Shown in pieces: positions 28,920-41,919 of a stretch of 64,000 nt of DNA; within the stretch, counting starts at the first letter, position 1; the number at the start of each line of letters is the position of its first letter. Under the pieces are notes generated by a model. That model made no database searches. It was not told the origin of the DNA and worked only from the letters and a program-made list of their open reading frames with translations. Location of the stretch: contig NC_060890.1 of assembly GCF_014805685.1 (NCBI RefSeq), forward strand, positions 14,504,500 through 14,568,499, read 5' to 3'. The DNA comes from Silurus meridionalis. Its lineage: Eukaryota > Chordata > Actinopteri > Siluriformes > Siluridae. A program made the translations under genes and the position numbers.

Positions 28920-29781
28920 ACGTACAGTGCACACGCTTAATTTTTTCCAAATTTGTTATGTTTACAGCCATATTACAAAATTTATACAATTCATTCTTTT
29001 CCTCAGAATTCTATAAACATATGCCATAATAACAACGTGTAAAAAGGTTTTTTTATTTTATTTTATTTTTTTTTATCTATCTTTGCTAATTTATAAAAAA
29101 ATACAAATATATCACATGTACATTCACAGAGTTTAGGTGCTTCCTGCTTCCACTGATCATCCTTGAGATCTTTCTACAAATTGTTTGAAGTCCACCTGTA
29201 GTAAATTCAGTTAATTGAACATGATTTTGAAAGGCACATACCTGTCTATATAAGGTTTCACATGTCAGATCACAAACCAAGCCATGAAGTCAAGAATGAG
29301 GATTGAAAACCTTCTCTAGAGTGCTCTGGACCTCAAACTGTGGTGACATCTTCCAACAGGACAATGACCCTAAGCACACAGCCAAGATAACAAAGGTGTG
29401 GCTATGGGACGACTCTGTAAATGTCCTTGAGTGGCCCAGCCAGAGCCCAGACTTGAACCCGATTGAACATCTCTGGAGAAATCTGAAAATTCCTGTGCAC
29501 CGATGCTCACCATCCAACCTGATGGAGCTTGAGAGGTTCTGCAAAGAAGAATATGAGAAACTGGCCAAAAATAGGTGTCCCAAACTTACTCAAAAAGACT
29601 CGAGCCTGTAATTGGTGCCGAAGGTGCTTCAACAAAGTTGTCATTATAGGGTTTTGTTTTTAGAATTTTGTGAAAAATAATGAATTGAATCCATTTTGGA
29701 GTAAGGCTGTACATAAAATGTGGAAAAAGTGAAGCGCTGTGAATACTTTCTGGATGCACTGTGTATTTGTGTGTGTGTAAA

Positions 29782-29812
<31 letters not shown>

Positions 29813-29817
29813 ATGTG

Positions 29818-29879
<62 letters not shown>

Positions 29880-31261
29880 TAAAATTCAATGACAGCCTTC
29901 ACTTGAGTTAGAATGAACTTTACAAGTTGGTGTAAAACCTTTTGATCCATTTTAGATCTAATTGATTGGTGTGCCCTTTGAACACTTGCTTCATTAGAAG
30001 AGATTAGACATGAGGAAAAGCTGACCTTTTGTTAAAAGCAGTAAACATCACAAATTGATTATATTTATCTAGAGCAAAATATTCACTATTTACTTTCTTG
30101 ACTTTATTATTTACTTTAGGATCATTGGTTGAAAGTAAAGGTTGCCAGATTTTCAGGATTGTCTCAGACTTTTGGAACCCATTGTATACCAGAATGCAGT
30201 ACTAAAAGTTTCATGTGCTACATTTAGGTGGTGATGCAGCTGACGCAGTCGCAATAGTGCAGCAGCAGCGTGAGAGAGCCGATGGAGATGGGAAGGTTAA
30301 AGTCCCAGAAATGAGCTCAGAACACCACCAGGAACCTGAGAAGCAAGCACCTGTAGCTGATGCTCAAAAGCAACAAGTAAGAGACGTTTTAACACATAAT
30401 GGGGAAAACGCAGGAGAGAGCCACAAGAATGCTGTTCATCTCAACCCAGCACAAGATGAACCTAAACAGGAGAAACAACCTCTGCAAGGGGAATTGCATG
30501 TGGATGAAGTGTTGCAGAGAGACCTCGGGGCGCGCGGGGTGCCATTACGCCAGCATCAGCCTGACCTTCCTAAAGAGAAGCAAGGAGTCGTTGAACAGCT
30601 TCAACCAGAAGAAATTGACAAAGAGGAAGAAAAAGTTAGGCAGAGGTTAGCCCAGCTGGAGGCTGAGAAGGAACGGCTTGAGAAGGAAGGATTGGAGAAA
30701 GAGAGACTTGAGAAAGAAAGGTTAGAAAAAGAGAGACTTGAGAAAGAAAAGTTGGAGAAAGAGAGGCTTGAGAAGGAAAAGTTGGAGAAGGAGAGACTTG
30801 AGAAGGAAAGGTTGGAAGCAGAGAGGTTGAAACAAGAGCTCGATAATGAAATTGTGAAGCAGGCTGAAAAGGAGCAGAAACTGATTGAGCAGAGGGAAAA
30901 ACTGCTCCAGTTACAGCAGATAATTGACAATCGAGACTCCAATCAGAATGAGGTCATCTTAAAAGAGAAGCAAGTACCTCAACCTCAGAAGAAAGGAGGC
31001 AGGGACTTAAAGGAGACTTTAGATCATGAAAAGCAGGGGTCGCAGAAAGAAAAGAAGAGCAGAGAGAATGGAGAGATTGACCTGAGAAGGCGACGCAGGG
31101 CTCTGGGTGCTGAGGAGAGACAAGAGCCTGGAATAGAACCACTGATGGAGCTCAGAGGCTCGGACCTCCATGCAGCACTCGAGGCTCAGCTACTGGCTGG
31201 AGTTGTTGTCCATTCTCGACAGATCAAACAGTTATCACACAAGCAGGACAAAGATGAATAG
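8719..31261 (+). CDS. slc38a10: SLC38A10, putative sodium-coupled neutral amino acid transporter 10
   Basis: Exons: 8719-8808, 11946-12063, 12240-12285, 12379-12472, 12891-13034, then one of 14311-14435 or 15037-15161, 17709-17811, 19916-20098, 20638-20749, 21453-21559, 22359-22515, 23822-24013, 24513-24932, 25349-25468, 26480-26500, 26981-27142, 30228-31261. All junctions are GT-AG and phases join without a stop, giving 1075 residues; I recall the human protein as about 1119. Residues 1-410 are the SLC38 membrane domain ([17 protein letters not shown] in exon 1, [10 protein letters not shown] in exon 8, PCRQA at its end). The rest is a charged cytosolic tail with conserved blocks [14 protein letters not shown] and LLQVIKEQQ, an LEKER repeat at residues 880-934, RRRRR, and the family's closing [15 protein letters not shown]. 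The family moves glutamine, glutamate and alanine and affects protein synthesis. The ATG at 8719 gives the family N-terminus. Confidence 0.95.
9013..11165 (+). mobile_element. Decayed Tc1/mariner-like transposon, split by a LINE
   Basis: 9013-9377 and 10894-11165 resemble successive parts of one fish Tc1-like element; the left part contains the stretch reading 'gctgacctcctgggatttt' and the right part resumes with 'aaaactgaggctgc'. No transposase frame survives, and the 3' end is lost near 11165. The interruption is the LINE annotated separately. The whole lies in intron 1 of SLC38A10. The family match is from memory of fish repeats. Confidence 0.7.
9378..10893 (+). mobile_element. 5'-truncated non-LTR retrotransposon (LINE, RTE-like?)
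   Basis: The frame at 9834-10379 encodes reverse transcriptase motifs: [17 protein letters not shown], then [15 protein letters not shown], then a catalytic box reading FAGD where active copies have FADD. A further piece ([21 protein letters not shown]) is at 10640-10890 in another frame. Stops and frameshifts separate the parts, so the copy is dead. The 3' end is GAA-rich. An 8-bp direct repeat CAAGAACA flanks it at 9370-9377 and 10894-10901. The clade assignment is tentative. Confidence 0.85.
13171..13290 (+). repeat. Dispersed teleost repeat (SINE/MITE-like)
   Basis: Contains the core 'tttagcagacgcccttatcc' followed by 'agagcga', widely dispersed in fish genomes. A second copy of the core lies at 60721-60820 in the same orientation. 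It sits in SLC38A10 intron 5. I cannot name the family with certainty. Confidence 0.6.
14311..14435 (+). CDS. slc38a10: SLC38A10 alternative exon 6a
   Basis: A clean acceptor (ctgcttctag) and donor (gtaag) bound 125 nt that read in phase from exon 5 into exon 7: [19 protein letters not shown], then [20 protein letters not shown], ending CHP. It occupies the same slot as exon 6b, has the same length and phases, and shares about 16 of 42 residues with it (VLSS, G, G, W, V, R, GV, C, PI, F, C). It lacks the [17 protein letters not shown] pattern that I recall in the human protein at this point. Its reading frame is open and its splice sites are intact, which argues for use rather than decay. Confidence 0.8.
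15037..15161 (+). CDS. slc38a10: SLC38A10 alternative exon 6b (canonical-like)
   Basis: The acceptor (caccacag) and donor (gtaagt) bound 125 nt that read [19 protein letters not shown], then [20 protein letters not shown], ending CQS and continuing into [14 protein letters not shown] in exon 7. This matches the human-type segment [22 protein letters not shown], so 6b is the orthologue of the single mammalian exon as I remember it. It codes for the end of a membrane helix and the following loop and helix (residues about 165-206). Confidence 0.92.
22281..22358 (+). repeat. (CT)n microsatellite forming a splice polypyrimidine tract
   Basis: About 60 nt of pure CT followed by T-rich sequence and the acceptor tctctag at 22358, directly before SLC38A10 exon 11. 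Confidence 0.95.
24450..24496. repeat. (AT)n microsatellite
   Basis: Pure AT tract ending 16 nt before the acceptor of SLC38A10 exon 13. Confidence 0.95.
27315..27377. repeat. Long imperfect hairpin (inverted repeat)
   Basis: The left arm at 315-338 of this kilobase (GTCCCCTGGAACTCG..AGG core) pairs with the right arm at 356-377 (CCTCGAGTTCCGGGGGAC), with one mismatch or wobble in the core and a 2-nt bulge. The loop is about 17 nt. It is GC-rich in AT-rich surroundings, in SLC38A10 intron 16, just before a TG tract. It may be a remnant of a small inverted-repeat element. Confidence 0.75.
27417..28872 (+). mobile_element. Chimeric Tc1-like transposon relic
   Basis: The left ~355 bp start with 'cagtgaggaaaattagta' and belong to a Tc1 family with 'tatttgaacacc' repeats. 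From about 27773 the sequence is the interior and 3' end of a different Tc1 family, ending 'aatatagtg' followed by TA. Broken transposase pieces are visible, including the [13 protein letters not shown] block at 28519-28716, with frameshifts and stops. The two ends do not match, so it is not a simple mobile copy. It lies in SLC38A10 intron 16. Confidence 0.75.
28925..29761 (+). mobile_element. Internally deleted Tc1-like transposon
   Basis: The left end 'cagtgcacacgc' and the right end '..ggatgcactg' form degenerate terminal inverted repeats next to TA. The 5' leader runs to about 29290 and then jumps to the catalytic C-terminal half of a transposase (29303-29611; [20 protein letters not shown]). 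The N-terminal DNA-binding half is missing, so it is a non-autonomous derivative. It lies in SLC38A10 intron 16. Confidence 0.8.
29781..29875. repeat. (TG)n-(TA)n compound microsatellite
   Basis: TG tract passing into a pure TA tract, immediately after the Tc1 relic. Confidence 0.95.
30671..30835 (+). repeat. Coding minisatellite, 15-bp unit (LEKER)
   Basis: Eleven consecutive 15-bp units encode [15 protein letters not shown] variants at residues 880-934 of SLC38A10. Leucine every fifth residue does not form a heptad stripe, while the dense E/K/R pattern favours a long single alpha-helix. This is inference from sequence. Confidence 0.9.
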
Positions 31262-35577
<4,316 letters not shown>

Positions 35578-35583
35578 TTTATT
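35578..35583 (-). promoter_or_regulatory. NDUFAF8 poly(A) signal
   Basis: TTTATT on + (AATAAA on -), 24 nt past the NDUFAF8 stop codon. Confidence 0.75.
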
Positions 35584-35606
35584 CAACATGTATATCCAGG
35601 CTTCTT

Positions 35607-37043
35607 CTACTTCATTCTTTGCTTCGCCTGCAAAGAAAGAAAAATAGAATTGGTATTCTAGTTAAATCTCAAACATGCTGTATGACTTGGGACTGATCAG
35701 CCAGAACATTAAAACCACTGACAGGTTGAATTAACACTAATTATCTCATAACAATCACTCCTGTGATATGAACAGGCAGTTCTCAAAGTTGATGTGTTGG
35801 AAGCATGAAATACAAGCAAGTGTCGGGATCTAAGCGACTCTGACAGATGCCAAGTTGTGCTGGCTAGACGATGGAGTCAGTGTCATTTTTAAAACAGAAG
35901 ATATTGTGAGGTGTTCCAGGAATGCAGGGGTTCGTAGCATACCAAAAGTGGTTCAAGAAAGAAAAACCCCAAACACCCAAGGCTTACCAATGCACAATGG
36001 CAGTGAAGGCTAATTCATCTGGTCTGAACCCACAGAAAAGCTACAATAGCACAATTTGATGAAAAGTTCATGTTGGCTATAAAAAAGAACCCACAGTGCA
36101 TCATAGCTTGGTGCACATGACCATTTAGAGCTATTCAAAGCCCAAAAGACCGACAATTGGACAATGAAGCAATGAAAGAATTTGGCCTGGTCTGTTTTTT
36201 TTTTTTTTAATAAATGGATGGCCAAGTGTATCTTTGTCACCTTTTGAACCTTGGCTCCTGGCATTCATGTGGATGTTAATTTGACACACACCACCTATCT
36301 AAATATTGTTGCAGACCAGGTACAGCCATAAATGACAACAGAATTGCCTCTAAACAGTGGAATATTTCTGCAGGATAATGGAAGATATTTTCATATTTTC
36401 CAGACCGTTTATGAGTTCAAAGTGTTCCATCTACAATCTCCCGGATGTGCTGGAGAAACAAGTCCAATCCATGGAGGACCTGCCTCAGAACTCAGGACTT
36501 GAGTGATCTGATGGTGTCTTGTAGCATTTGACATGAAGACAATACCATCAGAGATCTTGTGGCTTGATGGGACAGAGCTATTTTGGAAGCATATTATTAG
36601 GCAGGGGGTTGTAATATTATGGCTGATGAGCATTAGAGGAAAAAAGCCATAATAAAGCCAAGTTCTATAGTGAATACATAATACTTTGAGCAATATACAG
36701 TATATGAGTGCATCAGTTAAACTAACAGCGTTGATGAAGCAGGTCTTCAGAGCTTCAAACTCTTTTAGGCACAAATCTTTCTGCAGCTCCTGTTTGCCTG
36801 ATGTAGTGGAAACCACACATTTGCCATAAACAGCTGCCTGCAACACAAACCAGTTTAAATAAGTACAGAGAGATTCACCAGCATACAGTTTTCGTTATTC
36901 CTAAGGTTTAATTATTATAATTTTGTAGTTAGTTGCTGAACTGCGACTTATAGTTTTTTCACCTCTGCTGAGCACCGGGCAAAGAGCTCAGGGAATCTCC
37001 TCATCCGCTCCCGGCTACTGCTCCAAACGTTTCTCCCTGTCAT
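35607..37043 (-). CDS. ndufaf8: NDUFAF8, complex I assembly factor 8 (C17orf89 homologue)
   Basis: Exons on the minus strand: 37043-36963, 36837-36727 and a 21-nt last exon 35627-35607, with GT-AG introns and continuous phase, giving 70 residues (74 in human as I recall). The protein is a twin CX9C protein: Cys24-X9-Cys34 (CSAEAAVYGKC) and Cys50-X9-Cys60 (CLKEFEALKTC), followed by a short basic tail ending QRMK. Such proteins fold in the mitochondrial intermembrane space with two disulphides. NDUFAF8 works with NDUFAF5 in early assembly of respiratory complex I. The second intron holds a Tc1 relic. The gene is divergent from TEPSIN, the same neighbour as in human. The last exon is short enough to be missed by gene finders. 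Confidence 0.93.
35695..36630 (+). mobile_element. Decayed Tc1/mariner-like transposon in NDUFAF8 intron 2
   Basis: The ends form imperfect inverted repeats: left 'gatcagccagaacattaaaa', right '..taatattatggctgatgag'. The interior follows a common fish Tc1-like element ('ctcaaagttgatgtgttgga', 'ggcattcatgtggatgtta', 'tgttgcagaccagg'), with large deletions and no open transposase. Confidence 0.8.
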
Positions 37044-37062
37044 GACTGGGAACACGAAAAGA

Positions 37063-37988
37063 TCCCGCCTCCTACACTGTGATTGGCTGATACTTCATTC
37101 TCAAACCCATATAACAAATCGGATCAAGAAGATTGAAAACGAAGTCACAGATTCCGCCAAATAACAGTAAACTAACAATTAACCTGCTATGTATAATTAA
37201 TTTCGAAATATAGAATGTGTACAGTGTACAACATCCAATAAAATCTAGTTTTATTACAAACGTATATGGGCCTACAAACCAAATCCAAAAACACACAATC
37301 CTCTACAAGAGCGCCGCCATTTTTGTGCCCCCTGACCACGTGACGCTCTTCAGGACCAGCTTTATGCTTCCTTCAAGTGCTCCCCAGATATCACTACAGT
37401 ATACACAAATGTGTAGTTTTAATTGAGGATCTTTTAAATGTAGTTCCTATTTATCTTGTTAATCTGTCTAAAATATATCCGTTTTTTTTCTTTAATTAAA
37501 ATGTGCAACGGATGCAGAAGTTCTAATATAAGTCAATGATTATGGTGTATTCAATGACTGTCTTATAAACAATTAATTACCTACTTAGAAAACTGACAAT
37601 GCATTTCCACTGCTATGATGTAAGCATTAAAAACAGAAAAACCGTCAGAAATTATTTTTTTAACATACCCCGGAGTGCATAGCTTCGGAAAGGAATTTGA
37701 AAACACCACAACGTTTATTACATTTGAAGGCAGCATAATTGTGCTACCCGTTTTCCTACATGTCCCGCCTCCTTCGCTTTGATTGGTTCACACTAGATTC
37801 TGTCAAATCCGACCTGCTTTGTGAAAGAAAATTACCAATCAATCGCAGCACAGAAAGCAGGACTTTTGTGAACATGGGTGGGGAAAAGTACCTGAATTTG
37901 GATTTGGACCTTATCACCTGCTGCTTTGAACGAACGTCTTGTTGCTCATTGGTTACCTTTAATAGTGACGCATTGGCGTTTGACCAAT
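37063..37988. promoter_or_regulatory. Divergent NDUFAF8/TEPSIN promoter region
   Basis: Five CCAAT/ATTGG boxes lie at 37782-37786, 37835-37839, 37948-37952, 37972-37976 and 37984-37988, upstream of TEPSIN. One more at 37082-37086 is next to the NDUFAF8 start. A YY1-like GCCGCCATTTT at 37313-37323 is followed by an E-box CACGTG at 37337-37342. No TATA box is obvious. This pattern suits broadly expressed genes driven by NF-Y. Start sites are not fixed by sequence. Confidence 0.6.
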
Positions 37989-38100
37989 CAGATTCGAGAA
38001 GCGTGTAGCGTAGGTGTGCGGTATGACAGTGCACGGTGCTCCGGCCTCTCCCTCTCAGCAATGGTACACAAACCGCGGAATAACCCGAGATCCGTAACAA

Positions 38101-40543
38101 ATGGCTACTTTAATGGAACGACTGGCATTCTTGCAGAAAGTAAGTGCTTTAGGTTGGAATCCAGGTCGAAATGTGACTCTTAGATTCTTAGATTTTTCCT
38201 TGAAATGTTGTGGTTAACGTGTTTATGTATAGGTAAGGTAGCTCACGCGCTCCTCATGCAGGTTTCCCAGTACAGGCAAAGTCATTGATGTTACTAGATT
38301 TTAGAGATCTAGCTTTATGTCGCTGGACTTGTTTGCTCTCTCTGACCGCCATGTGTTTGTTCAGATGCCGACTCTTATGAAGGCGACAGCAGATGACGAA
38401 GCGCCCTGTCCTGGATACCTGTTTGAGGAAATCAGCAGTATCTTTTGACAACTGTGTTGTAAAGCCGTGTTTACAAGAACTACTTACTGCAATACAACGT
38501 CCCAAAGCAGCTTTACAGTGGTTATAAAATGTGAATGTATAAGTTTAGTGTCTATAAGTTACCTAATGAGCAAGGCAGTGGAGACAGAAGCAAGGAAATA
38601 GTCCCTGAGATGAGGAATAAGGAAGAAACCTGGAAAGGAACCAGATTCAGAAGGAAAACCATCTTCATCTTTGTGACACCAACTATCCATTATTATAGTT
38701 CCATCAATATGGTCTGCTGTTAAGTGACGGATGCTTAAATGCAGAACTGTTTGTGAAAACTGCGGTCCATTGTTGTGCAATATAAATTACAATATTAATA
38801 TTATTATTTACTGAATAATAATTACAGTCCAAATCCATCTTCCTAGTCCTTGAGTTGCTCAGTTACATAGATTTTTAGGCTGTTCTTGTGGAACCATCCT
38901 CAGCTGCACACAGTGGCCTTCAATCGAAGAGACCTCCATCCAGAGGACACTGGGATTAATCAGACCAGAAAAGCTGAAAGGGACAGGATTGCTGGTCACT
39001 GGTAGCTCAGCAGCATGTTTAACTTGTCACCAAGAGAGGAGAGGTGACAGGAAGAAAGAATTAAGCATTGTTATTATAAGTATCACTATTGTTAGATAAC
39101 ATTTTAAGACACTACAGTATGATCAGGATGCAAGTAAGGACTCCGGCAAGACTAGCTACGGCAGCCTAATTAAAAGGGAGAACCAGAAGGTAACACAGAC
39201 ATGAGAGATGTCTGGGGTAAGAGACAGCCCACCACACCACTGTCAAAAAAAGTAGTGCAATAAAGACCTTCACTTATAAAACATCCTAGAAATTTCCCAT
39301 GAGTCATTGGGCTGTTGCCAGTGTCTTCTTGAATACCTTTTGGAGCGGCTGCAGGTTGAGTCCTGTCACGTGAAACTAAAGGTGAGGTGGAAAAACGCTG
39401 ATGGTAACGTCAAATAGATTGTACTGTCATTTACTGTCATGTGCATTGCAGGTAGTTTGATCATCAATGTTCAGTGAAATTGTTCATGAATTCATTCTTA
39501 TAGACTTTGTACTGTATAAATGTTGAGCACAGGCAAAAGACTGCACAATTATTCATGTGCTTTAAGCAAGTAAATGTTTTGCCAAGAACAAGTATAACGA
39601 GAGAGATTGCACATACAGCACATGAACAGGCAAGTTCGGACGTATGTAATAGTGTTTTTTCACCTGTATACATATATCCAGGAGCGCCATGCGATGATCA
39701 GGGCAGTGTATTATGTGAAAATGTGCAGGAAGAACAACAGTGTGCAGCATATTCATGTGTCTAAATATCAGACAGTAATGTTTCACTGTAGCAACATATC
39801 AACATCAAATATCAAGAAATAACAGGTAAACATATTTATTAAGTGAGCAAACATCCAGCAGCGTTTTAAAGCTTATAACGCCTTGATCGAGTTCTCAAAT
39901 TTCTAAAGACGCTTTTTTTTTTTTTGCCTTCTGTTCTCTGCTAAAGGTTTTAAAGGTCCTGCTGCATCTCTGTGGACAAAGTCCTCCGCACTTTGTTACA
40001 GAACTGAGGCGAAATGCCACGTTCATCCAGGAAGTAACGGGTAAGGGGATTCCGCATGCATCAAAAAACGTAGAAATTATAAACAAAACCTGGGATTAAA
40101 ATATTCTCTTTACATTGTAAAATCAAGAACTTGTAATCTACAGGGGAAAAAACTGAATTGCTGCTAATCTCTTGTCTTTGGTGTCTCTTTCAGTGTACAG
40201 TGGTCCTCCGGATGCTATTCATGGCAATGCACTCTTTCAGAAAGTGCGAGTCTTGGCACAGGTGAGAGATTTAAAACCGTACTTCTTCCAGTATATATTT
40301 TTTAGATCTTTGTGTGTGTAACTCCGATCTTGCACTGATCTTGGGTTATTAGATCGTCCCTAATATTATCTCTTCTCTTTAGGAATTGGCCAGTGTGCTC
40401 TTCAGTGACATGATGTCCACAAAGTCTGGTGTCTCTCCCTGTAAAGCAGCAGCAACTCCAACTATAGGTGTGTAAATAAGCATTCTTGACGTGTCATTAA
40501 TGCTGATTCACCTGTTTCAAACATAGTGGTTTGAGTCACAATG

Positions 40544-40614
<71 letters not shown>

Positions 40615-41826
40615 GGCATCATTATTCAGGATTTGGTGTGGTATGTTGTATTGTCACTTACTAAAACCTCCAGTGTCCCCAGTTTGCCAAAGGGTCTGGG
40701 TTGCATTTCTGCCATTCTACTTGTGAACACGTGGGTTTTCTAAGGTTTCTTTAGTTTTCTACCAAGTCACAAAACATATTGTTGATTCTAAATTGCACCA
40801 GATGTGAAAATGTGTGTGTATGATACCCTGTGATGGACCTGGGATGCATTGTTACCTCAGGCCCAGTGTTAATGTCCTTTGTGACTCTGAGTGTGGACTG
40901 AAGATGAATTGTCCCTAACTGAATGAATGTTCAGGAATTAGTTTTACTCAATGCTGAAAATCAATAAATTATAGAAGCCCATTTAATCATTTTCCCATCA
41001 TTGTTCCCACCATTTACATTTAATACTTTAGCACTAATATCCTTGTTTGCCTTCTTTGTTTGTTCCTCAAAACATTGAGATGTTTTTTCAGCAACAGAAA
41101 AGTCTTAAAAGCAAAACTAACCATGGTTTTCTTTTGGTATGTGTTAAATGTTGTGTGAAATCTGTGTTAAATGTCACGTTTTTACACATTGGGCCATTAT
41201 TTTTGAATAGGAATGGGATCAGAGTGTCTCAGATCAGGAATGCTGGGATTTGGAAATAGCCCAGCGAGAAAATCATCCAGTAAGACAGTTTCAATTTTGT
41301 GACCAATACCCCAGATTGCTCCTGTTTTCGTTTCATTTTCAGTTTTTACAGCAACTCTGCTTGTTCTTTATAAGGTACAGTGCGTATTTTGGACAAGATT
41401 CAGAAAGCTGCAGAGGTGGTGGCCAGTGCTGTTCTTCCCCCCACAGAGCATGCTGGGATTCGACTCCATGATAATAATTACCGGGCAGTGGTGGCTCCCT
41501 CTGCTGTTGTGGAGGTTGCAATGCCAGCTTGTGCATACAGTGTTCCTTCAGACAGCTGCAAAGGTATTTAAATAAACTAGGGTTATGCTTATGGAGCAGG
41601 GATTTTCAAATAAAATGTGTGAAGGTCCAACTACTTAAGTTCTTGCTTACATTGGTTTTCAAGTTCTTTGGTGGATCCACTGAAGAACTTTGCTGCTCTG
41701 TTTCTGCCAGTTTCTGACCATCTTTTATGTAGAAGGTCTTACAAAAATATAAAACTTTGATTAATGGAAAAGGCAGCTGCAGTATAATCAAAGGGCAGTT
41801 TCTTGGATAAATGTTGAAACTGTAAG

Positions 41827-41919
<93 letters not shown>

